Part shown: one piece after another, positions 37,455 through 46,879 of the stretch
Position numbering within the stretch: position 1 is the first letter of the stretch
Layout: the number at the start of each line of letters is the position of its first letter
NCBI RefSeq assembly: GCF_019195395.1
Contig: NZ_CP078067.1
Coordinates: forward strand, 434,001-498,000
From: Kaistella faecalis
Lineage (GTDB): Bacteria; Bacteroidota; Bacteroidia; Flavobacteriales; Weeksellaceae
DNA length: 64,000 bases
Direction: 5' to 3'
The notes under the pieces: model-generated
Databases searched by the model: none
What the model was told of the DNA's origin: nothing
What the model saw: the letters and a program-made list of their open reading frames with translations, nothing else
Made by a program: the position numbers and the translations under genes

Positions 37455-38213
37455 ATGAAAAAAATACTACAGGTTGCCAACGGCTTTTCGCTCATTTTCA
37501 CTATTATTTTTAATTATCTCAGCAACACAGGGATTTTCAACGGTAAAACCATCGGAAATGTTTCCGATCAGTACCATACTTTAATTACTCCTGCAGGTTA
37601 TGCATTTTCCATTTGGGGTTTAATTTATCTGCTTTTGTTGGGCTTCGTTTTTTACACAGGGAGAAGTTTATTTAATACTGCCAAAAATGAAGCAGATGAT
37701 TTTGTAAAAAACATCGGTTGGTGGTTTGTAATATCCTGCATTGCTAACTGCGCGTGGATCGTCGCCTGGTTGTACGGCTTCAGCGGAATTTCGGTTTTGA
37801 TTTTAGGGGTTGCGATGGTTTCCCTCACCAAAATTTTACTTGAAGCTTTAAAATATAACAACAGTACCGCGGAAAAAGGGTTCATTAATATTCCTTTTCA
37901 AATATACGCTGGATGGATGAGTGTAGCCTTAATTGTTGCAACTGCTTCCTGGCTTCATAAAATCGGTTGGAACGGCTGGGGAATTTCTGAAAGCACATGG
38001 ACGATTATTATGATCGCAGTCGCATCTGTTATCCACCTTATGATGACATGGCAGAAAAACGCACCGTTCTTCGCTTTTGTCGGCGCGTGGGCATTTATCG
38101 CCATCTCACAGTCAAATGAAGCGGGTTCAGCAGTCTCTATTTTTGCAATAATTGCAGCTACAGTTCTTTTTATCAGCAGCTGCACCAATCTCTATAAAAG
38201 AAGCGTGCTTTAG
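37455..38213 (+). CDS. TspO/MBR-related membrane protein
   Basis: A 252-residue inner-membrane protein with about seven hydrophobic helices. Trp-rich segments such as AGYAFSIWGLIYLL, NIGWWFVISCIANCAWIVAWLYGFSG and IYAGWMSVALIVATASWL place it near the tryptophan-rich sensory protein (TspO/MBR) group, though it is longer than the five-helix TspO. The ligand is unknown; TspO binds porphyrins in other bacteria. It begins 73 bp after the MBL gene and ends 44 bp before the next start. Confidence 0.7.
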   Translation: MKKILQVANGFSLIFTIIFNYLSNTGIFNGKTIGNVSDQYHTLITPAGYAFSIWGLIYLLLLGFVFYTGRSLFNTAKNEADDFVKNIGWWFVISCIANCAWIVAWLYGFSGISVLILGVAMVSLTKILLEALKYNNSTAEKGFINIPFQIYAGWMSVALIVATASWLHKIGWNGWGISESTWTIIMIAVASVIHLMMTWQKNAPFFAFVGAWAFIAISQSNEAGSAVSIFAIIAATVLFISSCTNLYKRSVL

Positions 38214-38234
38214 AGCAAAGACAGATTGTTTTTG

Positions 38235-38242
38235 TATTTTTG
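38235..38242 (+). promoter_or_regulatory. -7 box before the secreted hydrolase gene
   Basis: TATTTTTG matches the Bacteroidota -7 consensus, without a clear -33 TTG. It overlaps a possible TTG start at 38240, so the ATG at 38258 must be the true start if this promoter is used. Confidence 0.4.
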
Positions 38243-38257
38243 GGAAAATTGATCGAT

Positions 38258-39253
38258 ATGAAGTTTCCAATCACATTATTCATCTTATTATTCTCTTTAT
38301 TTTCAAAAGCACAGGACTTATCAAAATTACAGCCTTTGGACGCTGAACTTACGGCGGTAAATTATCCTTTTCCCGTTCAGTTTAAAGAATTAAAAAATCA
38401 GGGACAGCAGTTGAAAATGGCTTTCATGGATGTGCAACCTGCAAAACCTAACGGAAAAACCATAGTCCTTCTTCATGGGAAAAATTTCAACGGATATTAT
38501 TTTGAACAGACGGCAAAAGAACTTCAGAAAGAAGGCTTCCGCGTCCTTATGCCGGATCAGATCGGTTTCGGAAAATCCTCAAAACCGAAACAGTATCAGT
38601 TCAGTTTTCAGCAGTTGGCGGAAAACAGCAAATCAATGCTGAATGATTTAAAAATTGATAGATTTATCGTCCTTGGCCATTCAATGGGCGGAATGCTTGC
38701 CACGAAAATGGCTGTGATGTATCCTGAAAATGTGGAAAAACTGATTCTCGAAAATCCAATTGGACTAGAAGATTACCGGAATTTTTCGCCTTACCAGAAT
38801 ATCGACAAACAATATGCTGCAGAACTTAAAAACACTTACGATTCTTACAAAGATTATCAGCTCAAATTTTATTACGACGGAAAATGGAAGCCGGAATACG
38901 ATAAATGGCTGAATCTTTTGGCAGGCTGGACGGTTTCTAAAGATTTTCCCATCACCGCCTGGAATGCGGCTTTAACTTCTGATATGATTTACACGCAGCC
39001 TGTGGTTGAAGATTTTCAGAAGATCACCGTTCCTACTCTTCTCATCATCGGAACTCGCGACCGAACCGCGATTGGAAAAGGAAATGCACCGAAAGAACTG
39101 CAGCCTTTAATGGGACTTTACCAAAATTTAGGAAAGGAAACCCAGAAAAGAATCAAAGGCTCGAAATTGGTCGAGCTTGAAAATGTAGGACACTCGCCGC
39201 ATATCGAAGTTTTCGACCGGTTTATTACGCCTTTAATGGAGTTTATCAAATAA
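38258..39253 (+). CDS. Secreted alpha/beta-hydrolase
   Basis: A 331-residue exported alpha/beta-fold hydrolase. It starts with a signal peptide (MKFPITLFILLFSLFSKAQ) and has the oxyanion strand IVLLHGKNFNGYYF, the nucleophile elbow LGHSMGGML, the acidic residue region in IIGTRDRTAIG and the late His in ENVGHSPHIE. The fold and triad are clear; the substrate is not. Homologues are annotated simply as alpha/beta hydrolases. It precedes the AraC regulator on the same strand by 62 bp but is not an obvious part of the catechol pathway. Confidence 0.85.
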   Translation: MKFPITLFILLFSLFSKAQDLSKLQPLDAELTAVNYPFPVQFKELKNQGQQLKMAFMDVQPAKPNGKTIVLLHGKNFNGYYFEQTAKELQKEGFRVLMPDQIGFGKSSKPKQYQFSFQQLAENSKSMLNDLKIDRFIVLGHSMGGMLATKMAVMYPENVEKLILENPIGLEDYRNFSPYQNIDKQYAAELKNTYDSYKDYQLKFYYDGKWKPEYDKWLNLLAGWTVSKDFPITAWNAALTSDMIYTQPVVEDFQKITVPTLLIIGTRDRTAIGKGNAPKELQPLMGLYQNLGKETQKRIKGSKLVELENVGHSPHIEVFDRFITPLMEFIK

Positions 39254-39315
39254 CGCCGAAATGAGTTTTCGGGAAAAACCATTTTCATATTCTTAATTTT
39301 TTGTAATTTTAAGAA

Positions 39316-40191
39316 ATGTCTCAGAAGGTTTATTACAACGGAATTTTTGGTGAAAATCACATCAAGCTGGTACGCGAAATCATCAACATCGTCTCACTTG
39401 ATGAAATGTTCTCGCGGATTGGGTATTCCGTAAAAACCCACGCTCACCGCAATCTTTTTCAAATCTTCGTCCTCGAAAAAGGAAAAGTTGAGCTTTTGGC
39501 GAATAACGAACATTTTGCTGTTGATCAACCTTCCATTATCACGATTCCACAGTCGGTTTTTCATGGCCTTGAGTTTGAACCCGGTTCTAAAGGATATTTA
39601 ATTTCACTTTCCGCAAACGCTGTCGAGCAGATGCTGAAGTTTGATGTGGAAGTGATTTACGAGCTCGATACGATCAGTATTACTAAAATCAGCCAGAAAA
39701 ACCAATTGGTTGAAGACGTTTACAATACCATTCACAAATGCGTTTTTGAGTATAATAATGCACTTCCGGGAAAAGATTTGGCGCTTCAATATCTTGTGGG
39801 AATGCTTTTGTTGCGGCTATACAGAATCAATCATTCCAACCAGACGGTTATCCATACGCTTAACCAAAATGAAAGAACCGTTTTCCGGAATTTCAAGAAA
39901 CTGGTTCAGGAAAACAATTCCATTAAAAAAAGAGTTGAAGATTACTCGTCGGAACTTGGAATTACGGTCGCAGCTTTAAGCCAGATCTGCAAGGCCATTT
40001 CGGGGAAATCTCCCAAAGAGGTTATTCTGGATTTCCTTATCCTTAATATTAAATCAACCTTAAAGAATCCCGAATTCAGCATTTCTGAAGTTTCTTATCA
40101 GTTCGACATTGATGATCCGAGTTATTTTGCAAGACTCTTCAAACAGAAAACCGGACAGACCCCAAAACAGTACAGGTCCAATCTCAACTGA
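39316..40191 (+). CDS. AraC family transcriptional regulator, likely of the catechol operon
   Basis: A 291-residue regulator with an N-terminal cupin-like ligand-binding domain (about 25-110) and a C-terminal double helix-turn-helix (about 195-290; ITVAALSQICKAISGKSPKEVI and SEVSYQFDIDDPSYFARLFKQKTGQTPKQYR, in parts). It lies 152 bp upstream of catB on the same strand, with no other gene between, so regulation of the catechol operon is the natural guess. Catechol operons in Proteobacteria usually use LysR-type CatR/BenM; none is present here. The inducer would be cis,cis-muconate or an aromatic compound if the analogy holds. Confidence 0.82.
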   Translation: MSQKVYYNGIFGENHIKLVREIINIVSLDEMFSRIGYSVKTHAHRNLFQIFVLEKGKVELLANNEHFAVDQPSIITIPQSVFHGLEFEPGSKGYLISLSANAVEQMLKFDVEVIYELDTISITKISQKNQLVEDVYNTIHKCVFEYNNALPGKDLALQYLVGMLLLRLYRINHSNQTVIHTLNQNERTVFRNFKKLVQENNSIKKRVEDYSSELGITVAALSQICKAISGKSPKEVILDFLILNIKSTLKNPEFSISEVSYQFDIDDPSYFARLFKQKTGQTPKQYRSNLN

Positions 40192-40209
40192 TGCTGTAAA
40201 AGCAATATT

Positions 40210-40229
40210 TAAGCAGGATTATCTGCTTA
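40210..40229 (+). terminator. Hairpin between the AraC gene and catB
   Basis: A perfect 7-bp inverted repeat (TAAGCAG/CTGCTTA) with loop GATTAT lies 18 bp after the AraC stop codon. The T run is poor, so it may be a weak terminator or a regulator site ahead of the catechol operon. Confidence 0.4.
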
Positions 40230-40343
40230 TTTACAAAAACTCCTATTAATCCTTCAAAAAATCCTACTTCATCCGTTCGGGGTGTGGTAATTTCGGTTTA
40301 TAGATTTATAAGATAAGTTTAACTGAATATTACCATCATATCA

Positions 40344-41468
40344 ATGGGACAGAATCCTAGAATAATAAGTGTAGAAGCCTCAATTATAGATTTACCGACC
40401 ATCCGTCCGCACAAACTTTCAATGGCGACGATGATGAAGCAGACGATGGTGATTATTAAAATCACTTCCACAGACGGTATTATAGGTTGGGGAGAATCTA
40501 CAACGATCGGCGGAATGACCTATGGACCGGAATCTCCGGAATCCATGAAGCTGGCTGTTGATCAGTATATTTCGCCTCTATTGACCGGAAAAGATGCGAC
40601 CAACATTAATGTCCTGATGCATGAAATCAACCGGAATGTCAAAGGAAACACCTTCACTAAAGCCGGTATTGAAACCGCTTTACTCGATGCACAGGGAAAA
40701 CGTCTTGGCGTTTCTATCGCTGAACTTTTCGGCGGTTCTATTAACGATAAACTGCCTGTTTTGTGGACTTTAGCCAGCGGAAATACCGAAAAGGACATTG
40801 AAGAAGCTAAACACCTGATTGAAATTAACCGTCACAACACTTTTAAATTAAAGATCGGAAGCAACGAACCCAAAAAAGACGTAGCGCATGTTGTTGCCAT
40901 AAAAAAAACCCTGGGCGAAAACATCAGAATTACCGTGGACATCAACCAGGCATGGAGTGAATTTAATGCAAAAATATGGATTAAAATCCTGCAGGACAAC
41001 GGCATCGATTTAATTGAACAGCCTATCATTAAAACAAATTTCGACGGACTGGCGCGGCTTACAGAATATTTCCACGTCCCGGTTATGGCAGATGAAGCCG
41101 TGGCGACAATCGAAGATGCAATTAAACTCTGCAAAATCCGTGGCGGAAGTGTTTTCGCGATCAAAATTATGAAGACAGGCGGACTTTATAACGCTGCAAA
41201 AATCGCCGGTATGGCAGAAGCTTCCGACATCGGTCTTTACGGCGGAACTATGCTTGAAGGAACAATTGGTTCCGTAGCATCGGCGCATATTTTCAGCACG
41301 TTTACCAATTTAAGCTGGGGAACCGAACTTTTTGGACCAATGCTTTTGACCGACGATATCGTCACCAATCCGATGGTATTTAAAGACTGCAAACTCGAAC
41401 TCCCGAAAGGTCCCGGATTAGGAATCGAAGTGGACGAAGACAAAATAAATCATTACAAAAGAAAATAA
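40344..41468 (+). CDS. catB: Muconate cycloisomerase
   Basis: It lactonises cis,cis-muconate to muconolactone, the second step of catechol ortho cleavage. The protein is an enolase-superfamily member of 374 residues. The catalytic Lys pair K168/K170 is in FKLKIG; the metal ligands are D199 (VDINQ), E225 (IEQP) and D250 (MADEAV), and K274 (AIKIM) faces them. These match muconate lactonising enzymes. It opens the operon, three bases before catC. A chloromuconate enzyme cannot be fully excluded from sequence, but its neighbours point to the ordinary catechol pathway. Confidence 0.93.
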   Translation: MGQNPRIISVEASIIDLPTIRPHKLSMATMMKQTMVIIKITSTDGIIGWGESTTIGGMTYGPESPESMKLAVDQYISPLLTGKDATNINVLMHEINRNVKGNTFTKAGIETALLDAQGKRLGVSIAELFGGSINDKLPVLWTLASGNTEKDIEEAKHLIEINRHNTFKLKIGSNEPKKDVAHVVAIKKTLGENIRITVDINQAWSEFNAKIWIKILQDNGIDLIEQPIIKTNFDGLARLTEYFHVPVMADEAVATIEDAIKLCKIRGGSVFAIKIMKTGGLYNAAKIAGMAEASDIGLYGGTMLEGTIGSVASAHIFSTFTNLSWGTELFGPMLLTDDIVTNPMVFKDCKLELPKGPGLGIEVDEDKINHYKRK

Positions 41469-41471
41469 ATC

Positions 41472-41762
41472 ATGGTATACGTAGTAGAAATGGATGTTCA
41501 CATCCCCGAAACCTGGGACGAAGACAAAAAAAAATCTTTCATGCAAAGAGAACAGGAAACTTCCCAAAAGTGGCAGAATTCCGGGAAATGGAAATATCTC
41601 TGGCGCGTTGCGGGCAGATATTCCAACATCAGTGTTCTGGAAGTAGAAAGTCCGGATGAACTTCATGAAATCCTGAGTTCCCTCCCACTTTTCCCTTACA
41701 TGACCATCAAAGTAACCAGTGTCTGCAAACACCCGAACGCTTTGCGCGAAACACTTCTCTAA
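41472..41762 (+). CDS. catC: Muconolactone delta-isomerase
   Basis: It converts muconolactone to 3-oxoadipate enol-lactone. The 96-residue length is standard, and the family pattern is clear: MVYVVEMDVHIPETW at the start, the Glu/Arg helix QREQETSQKWQ, KWKYLWRVAGRYSNISVLEV (in parts), and the end LPLFPYMTIKVTSVCKHPN. It forms a decamer of ferredoxin-like subunits in Pseudomonas. The gene lies between catB and catA and is co-transcribed. Confidence 0.95.
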   Translation: MVYVVEMDVHIPETWDEDKKKSFMQREQETSQKWQNSGKWKYLWRVAGRYSNISVLEVESPDELHEILSSLPLFPYMTIKVTSVCKHPNALRETLL

Positions 41763-41802
41763 AAATTTAACAACAATATCAATTCAAAAAAATTTAAAAA
41801 TC

Positions 41803-42732
41803 ATGATGACAAGAGAACAGATAGATGCCGTATTGGCGGTAATCACCAGTCAGGAAAAAGCCGGACAGGGCAATGAGAGAGTAAAGGAAATTACAAACCG
41901 TCTTCTGAAAGACCTTTTTTATGCAATGGTCGACCTTAATATTACTTCGGAGGAAATGTGGCACGCAGCAGATTATCTGAAAACGGTTGGGCAGAACAAC
42001 GAATGGGGATTGCTTTTCGCAGGTTTAGGAATTGAAAAATTCATGGATGACATGATGGATCATGAAGACCAGGAGGCAGGATTAAATAATGTAACACCGA
42101 GAACCATCGAAGGACCGCTTTATGTTGCGGGTTCTCCGGAAACTGAATCTTATGCGGAACTGGAAAACAATCCTGAAGAAAACCGCAATCTGGAAAGATT
42201 CTATATGGAAGGAACCGTAAAAGATGTTGACGGAAATCCTGTAGAAGGCGCTTTGCTGGAAGTTTGGCACTGCAACGAACATGGAATGTATTCTTATTTC
42301 GATACAAGTCAGTCTGAATACAATTTAAGAAGAGCCATCAGAATTGGAGCTGATGGAAAATATAAGTTCAAAACCGTTGTTCCACCGGGATATTCATGTC
42401 CGCCCGGAAGCGCAACCGATAAAATGATGACGCTTTTGGGAAGACACGGAAGCCGACCTGCGCATATCCACTTCTTCGTTACAGCGCCGGGTTACAGAAA
42501 ACTGACTACCCAGATCAATATCGAAGGAGATCCTTTAATTTTTGAAGATTTTGCTTTTGCAACGAAAGCAGATTTGGTACCTAAAATTACCAGACATTCC
42601 GCGGAAGAAGCTGTCGCTAATGGTTACGGAGACGAAGCTTACGCACATTCATTTTTCAATTTCACTATTGTGAAAGAAGAAGCAATTCATGATAACGGCG
42701 AAAATCACAGAACGAGAGCACTCGCATCATAA
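41803..42732 (+). CDS. catA: Catechol 1,2-dioxygenase
   Basis: An intradiol iron(III) dioxygenase that opens catechol to cis,cis-muconate. All four iron ligands are present: Y163 in GMYSYF, Y197 in PPGYSC, and H221 and H223 in RPAHIHFF. The N-terminal helical lipid-binding region typical of CatA (about 1-95) is present, and the 309 residues are the normal size. I chose the ATG at 41803 because the longer reading overlaps catC. It is placed third in the operon. Activity on substituted catechols or hydroxyquinol is possible, but the catBC context favours catechol. Confidence 0.95.
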   Translation: MMTREQIDAVLAVITSQEKAGQGNERVKEITNRLLKDLFYAMVDLNITSEEMWHAADYLKTVGQNNEWGLLFAGLGIEKFMDDMMDHEDQEAGLNNVTPRTIEGPLYVAGSPETESYAELENNPEENRNLERFYMEGTVKDVDGNPVEGALLEVWHCNEHGMYSYFDTSQSEYNLRRAIRIGADGKYKFKTVVPPGYSCPPGSATDKMMTLLGRHGSRPAHIHFFVTAPGYRKLTTQINIEGDPLIFEDFAFATKADLVPKITRHSAEEAVANGYGDEAYAHSFFNFTIVKEEAIHDNGENHRTRALAS

Positions 42733-42829
42733 CAGTTTGAAATCAATCTAATCTTCAGACAGACTCTTCATTTCCGGATGTAGAGTTTGTTTGGTTTTTT
42801 CAATTTTGAAAGACAAAAAATTTAATTAA

Positions 42830-43609
42830 ATGCCTTCAGCAAAAGTAAATAACACAGAAATCAACTATCTTTTTGAAAATCACGGCAAAGAGAACACGCT
42901 CGTATTTTCAAATTCATTGGGAACCAACTTTTCGATGTGGGAAAAACAGTGGGAAGAGATTTCAAAACATTTCAACATTCTGTTCTACGATACCCGCGGA
43001 CACGGAAAAAGCGAAGTAACGGAGGGCGATTACAGTGCTGAACTTCTAGGAAACGATATTTTACAACTCACTGAATTTTTAGGAATTAAGGAATTTTATT
43101 TCTGTGGAATTTCAATGGGTGGATTAATTGGTCAGTGGCTGGCATTAAGTGCTGATGGAAGACTTAAAAAATTGATTATCTCCAATACAGCAGCCAAAAT
43201 CGGTACCGCTGAGGGCTGGAACAGCCGGATCAAAAGCGTATCCGAAAACGGACTTTCTTCCATTCTTGAAGCAACTGCCGAAAGATGGTTTACGGAAAGT
43301 TTCAATAAAAATCATAAAAATGAAGTGGATGGAATTCTGAAAAATTTCGCTGCAACGCCTTTGCAGGGATATATTTCCAACTGTGCGATGGTCCGCGATG
43401 CCGATTTCAGAAATGAACTCGACAAAATCAATATTCCTACCCTCGTCATTTCAGGAAAATACGATGAAGTAACAACAGTTGAAGACGGCAATTTTCTACA
43501 GAAAAATATCAGAAATTCAGAACATATTTATTTGGAAACCTGCCATCTTTCCAACTTCGAAAAACCAACTGAATTCAACGACGCGGTTGTTCGGTTTTTA
43601 AATCAATAA
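42830..43609 (+). CDS. pcaD: 3-oxoadipate enol-lactonase
   Basis: It hydrolyses 3-oxoadipate enol-lactone to 3-oxoadipate, where the catechol and protocatechuate branches meet. It is an alpha/beta hydrolase of 259 residues with nucleophile S95 in GISMGG, acid D212 in GKYDEV and base H239 in [17 protein letters not shown] is the common lactonase loop. It lies 97 bp after catA, the widest gap in the operon, with a degenerate TTTG-like box but no convincing separate promoter. Confidence 0.93.
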   Translation: MPSAKVNNTEINYLFENHGKENTLVFSNSLGTNFSMWEKQWEEISKHFNILFYDTRGHGKSEVTEGDYSAELLGNDILQLTEFLGIKEFYFCGISMGGLIGQWLALSADGRLKKLIISNTAAKIGTAEGWNSRIKSVSENGLSSILEATAERWFTESFNKNHKNEVDGILKNFAATPLQGYISNCAMVRDADFRNELDKINIPTLVISGKYDEVTTVEDGNFLQKNIRNSEHIYLETCHLSNFEKPTEFNDAVVRFLNQ

Positions 43610-43647
43610 AGAAATATGCAGTTTGCATTAAATATAAAAAAAGTAAA

Positions 43648-44994
43648 ATGAAACACGTTCCACAAATTACACCACAGGAAGCCGCAGCGTTGGTAAAAGA
43701 TGACGACACCCTTTTACAGGGCGGTTTCGGGATGACCGGAAATCCGGTTCACCTGATGCACGCTTTGGCGGAAACAGAAACGAAAAACCTCACTTTCATC
43801 GGAAATAATGTTGGCGAACCTGGCTTAGGCGGTGGCCGGCTTTTAAGAAACGGACAGATAAAAAAAATGATCGGCTCCTTTTTCACTTCAAATCCTGAAG
43901 CCGTAAAAGCAGCCCAAAACGGCGATGTAGAATATGAACTCATCCCGCAGGGAACGCTCGCAGAAGCGGTTCGGGCAGGCGGCGCAGGAATTGGCGGCTT
44001 TTATACCGTAACTTCTGCCGGAACCGAAATTGCAGAAGGAAGAGAAACCAAAATCATCAACGGAAAAGAAATGGTTTTCGTTCCCGGGATCCGAGGAAAT
44101 GTAGCCTTTATCCGCGCCTGGAAAGCTGACACTGCAGGGAATCTTCAGTACAGAATGACGGAGCAGAATTTTAACCGTGCTTTCGCAACTGCCGCTGATC
44201 TGGTGATTGCAGAAGTGGAAGAAATTGTTGAGGTTGGCGAAATTGCCGCTGAAAATATTCACACACAAGGCTGTTATATCGACTATTTGGTTCAGGCGCA
44301 TACGACTTTGGAAGAACTCGGAAGTTCAGGTTCGGTAAGCAAATCAAAAGTCGTTTCGGAAAAAAGAATGAATATGGCAAAACGCGCTTTAGCCGAGCTT
44401 CAGAAAGGCGAAGTGGTGAATCTGGGAATCGGAATTCCAACCTTAGTAGCAGATTTGATCACCGAAGAACACGGAATCATTCTTCATACAGAAAACGGAA
44501 TGTTGGGTGTTGGTCCTGTTCCTGAAGATGGCGGCGGCGCAATGGATTATCCCGTGAATGCAGGAAAAATCCCCGTTACAGCACTTCCGGGAACCAGCTA
44601 TTTCGACAGCACCGATTCTTTCGCAATGATCCGCGGCGGACATATCGATACCGCGGTGATGGGCGGTCTTCAGGTGGATGAAGCTGGAAATCTTGCCAAC
44701 TGGGCTGTTCCGGGCGAACCGCTTTTAGGAGTTGGCGGCGCAATGGATCTGGCTTCGGGCGCGAAAAAACTCATCATCACGATGATGCATACCGAAAGAG
44801 ACGGAACTTCGAAAATCGTTCCCGTCTGCGATTTACCTTTGACGGCTTTAAAATCTGTCGATGTCGTAATTACGGATCTTGCAGTTTTTAAATACATCGA
44901 TGGTAAATTAACCCTGACGGAGGTTATGCCGGGCGCAACATTAGAAGAAGTCCGCGAAAAAACTGCTGCAAAGTTTGAAGAAAGACTTTCATAA
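43648..44994 (+). CDS. pcaIJ: 3-oxoadipate CoA-transferase, fused alpha and beta subunits
   Basis: It moves CoA from succinyl-CoA to 3-oxoadipate. Both subunits of a class I 3-oxoacid CoA-transferase are in one 448-residue chain. The alpha-like part (about 1-220) has GGFGMTGNP and [13 protein letters not shown]. The beta-like part (about 238-448) has [13 protein letters not shown] and the catalytic Glu E282 in HTENGMLG. The joint at about 220-237 is a Gly/Ser-rich linker. Fusion is known in mitochondrial SCOT; most bacterial PcaI/PcaJ are separate. The neighbouring genes fix the likely substrate as 3-oxoadipate, though acetoacetate remains possible. Confidence 0.9.
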   Translation: MKHVPQITPQEAAALVKDDDTLLQGGFGMTGNPVHLMHALAETETKNLTFIGNNVGEPGLGGGRLLRNGQIKKMIGSFFTSNPEAVKAAQNGDVEYELIPQGTLAEAVRAGGAGIGGFYTVTSAGTEIAEGRETKIINGKEMVFVPGIRGNVAFIRAWKADTAGNLQYRMTEQNFNRAFATAADLVIAEVEEIVEVGEIAAENIHTQGCYIDYLVQAHTTLEELGSSGSVSKSKVVSEKRMNMAKRALAELQKGEVVNLGIGIPTLVADLITEEHGIILHTENGMLGVGPVPEDGGGAMDYPVNAGKIPVTALPGTSYFDSTDSFAMIRGGHIDTAVMGGLQVDEAGNLANWAVPGEPLLGVGGAMDLASGAKKLIITMMHTERDGTSKIVPVCDLPLTALKSVDVVITDLAVFKYIDGKLTLTEVMPGATLEEVREKTAAKFEERLS

Positions 44995-45016
44995 AAAAAC
45001 GGCTTAAACCCAGGCA

Positions 45017-45547
45017 TTGAAGAAAACCAACAAAATAAGAGCTTTTCTTTTTTCACCGATTTTAATTTACATTATCCGGTGTATTATTGGATTTTCTATT
45101 GGATATTTTCTTTTAAAAACCTTTCCGGGGTTTGATCTTTTTTGGGCATTGCTTTCTATTCTGCTGGTCATTTCTCCGGAAGGGAAAGATTCGAAAAGAT
45201 TATCCATTGAGCGGGTGAAAGCTAATTTTATCGGTGCATTATCCGGAATTATTGTATTTTCACTCCCGATTGAGCTGTATTTTAAAATTCTGATCGGAAT
45301 TACAGCGGCAGCGCTGATCTGCAAACTGTTTAATCTACTGAATGTGTCGCGGAGCGCCATTGTTGCGATCATCATCGTTTTGATGGAGCGGCCGGACGAA
45401 AGTTTTATGGCACCGGTGGAAAGGTTCGTATCGGTATTCATCGGCTGCATAATCGGTTTGCTGGTTACCGTTTCCACGGCTTTTATGATTAAATTTGTGC
45501 ACCGCAAAATACTTGATCTGGAATACCACATCAGTAATAAAAATTAA
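45017..45547 (+). CDS. FUSC family membrane protein in the catechol operon
   Basis: A 176-residue membrane protein with about five hydrophobic segments, resembling the membrane half of FUSC/ArAE aromatic-acid exporter proteins ([31 protein letters not shown], in parts, and [12 protein letters not shown]). The N-terminus is basic (KKTNKIRAF) and the cytoplasmic domain of full-size FUSC proteins is missing. It starts with TTG at 45017, 22 bp after pcaIJ, and 11 bp separate it from pcaF, so it belongs to the operon. Transport of an aromatic acid or pathway intermediate is a reasonable inference; direction and substrate are unknown. Confidence 0.72.
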   Translation: MKKTNKIRAFLFSPILIYIIRCIIGFSIGYFLLKTFPGFDLFWALLSILLVISPEGKDSKRLSIERVKANFIGALSGIIVFSLPIELYFKILIGITAAALICKLFNLLNVSRSAIVAIIIVLMERPDESFMAPVERFVSVFIGCIIGLLVTVSTAFMIKFVHRKILDLEYHISNKN

Positions 45548-45558
45548 ATTAAAAAAAT

Positions 45559-46776
45559 ATGAATAAACAAGCATATATTATCGACGGAACCCGTTCTGCC
45601 ATTGGAAATTTCAAAGGAAGTTTAGCACCGGTAAGAACAGATGACCTGATGGCTTCCGTGATTAAAAGCCTTGTAGCCAAAAATCCGGAATTACCTTTGG
45701 ATAAAATTGATGATGTGATTATAGGCTGCGCAAATCAGGCCGGAGAAGATAACAGAAACGTTGCAAGAATGGCTCTGCTTTTGGCCGGACTTCCAACCAG
45801 TGTTCCGGGAGAAACCGTGAACAGGCTTTGTGCATCAGGAATGAGCTCAATTGCTCAGGCGATGAGAGCGATAAAATCCGGCGAAGGGGATCTTTTTATT
45901 GCCGGCGGTGTGGAAGGAATGTCACGCGCACCTTACGCGATTTCGAAAGCAGAAAGCGCTTTTGGAACTGATTCTAAAATGTACGATTCAAGTTTCGGAT
46001 GGCGCTTTGTCAATCCGCAGATGGAGAAAATGTACGGAACAGAAGCCATGGGCAAAACCGCGGAAAACCTGGCCGAAATCTATAAAATATCACGCGAGGA
46101 ACAGGATGAATTTGCTTTGAATTCTCAGATGAAAGCAAAAAAAGCGCAGGAATCCGGAAGGTTGGCAGAAGAAATTTCTGATATCGCGATTCCTCAGAGA
46201 AAAGGCGATCCGGTCATTATCAACAAAGACGAATTCATTAAACCTAATTCCACAATGGAAGGTTTAGGAAAATTGAGAGCCGCTTTTATTAAAGAAAACG
46301 GGACCGTAACTGCTGGAAATGCTTCGGGATTAAATGACGGTGCTGCTGCAGTGCTTATTGCGTCTGATGACGCGGTAAAAAATTACGGCCTGAAACCCTT
46401 AGCGAAAATAGTAAGTTCCGCTGTTGTGGGAGTTGAACCCCGAATTATGGGAATCGGCCCTGTTGATGCTACAAAACTGGCATTAAAAAGAGCCAATCTT
46501 ACTTTAGACCAAATCGATATCATCGAACTGAACGAAGCTTTCGCGGCGCAAAGTATCGCGTGTCTGAAGGAACTTGGAATTGCAAATGACGATGCAAGAG
46601 TAAATGTGAACGGAGGTGCTATTGCACTTGGTCACCCACTTGGAATGAGCGGAACGCGGATTACCTATTCTGCAGCTTTCGAACTGAATAAAACCGGCAA
46701 AAAATATGCATTGGCTACAATGTGTATCGGTGTTGGACAGGGTTACGCGGTGATTCTGGAAAATGTAAATGTATAA
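45559..46776 (+). CDS. pcaF: 3-oxoadipyl-CoA thiolase
   Basis: It cleaves 3-oxoadipyl-CoA with CoA to succinyl-CoA and acetyl-CoA, the last pathway step. The 405 residues show the thiolase triad: nucleophile C91 in NRLCASGMSS, H359 in LGHPLGMSG and C389 in CIGVGQG. NEAFAAQ is the usual Asn/Glu motif. Thiolases overlap in specificity, so the assignment to 3-oxoadipyl-CoA rests on the operon. It is the last gene before a 26-base perfect palindrome that ends the transcript. Confidence 0.93.
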   Translation: MNKQAYIIDGTRSAIGNFKGSLAPVRTDDLMASVIKSLVAKNPELPLDKIDDVIIGCANQAGEDNRNVARMALLLAGLPTSVPGETVNRLCASGMSSIAQAMRAIKSGEGDLFIAGGVEGMSRAPYAISKAESAFGTDSKMYDSSFGWRFVNPQMEKMYGTEAMGKTAENLAEIYKISREEQDEFALNSQMKAKKAQESGRLAEEISDIAIPQRKGDPVIINKDEFIKPNSTMEGLGKLRAAFIKENGTVTAGNASGLNDGAAAVLIASDDAVKNYGLKPLAKIVSSAVVGVEPRIMGIGPVDATKLALKRANLTLDQIDIIELNEAFAAQSIACLKELGIANDDARVNVNGGAIALGHPLGMSGTRITYSAAFELNKTGKKYALATMCIGVGQGYAVILENVNV

Positions 46777-46804
46777 TTGTCGCTGAATAACCAATGTGAA
46801 ATAT

Positions 46805-46831
46805 AAAACCCTTTCAATTGAAAGGGTTTTT
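46805..46831. terminator. Terminator after the catechol operon
   Basis: A perfect 26-bp palindrome (13-base arms starting AAAACCC) has a T run on the plus strand and lies 29 bp past the pcaF stop. Being symmetrical, it may also stop transcripts from the other strand. Confidence 0.88.
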
Positions 46832-46879
46832 AGTTGGTGCTGAATGGTATTCTCTGAATAAAACACCAAAATTATTTTA

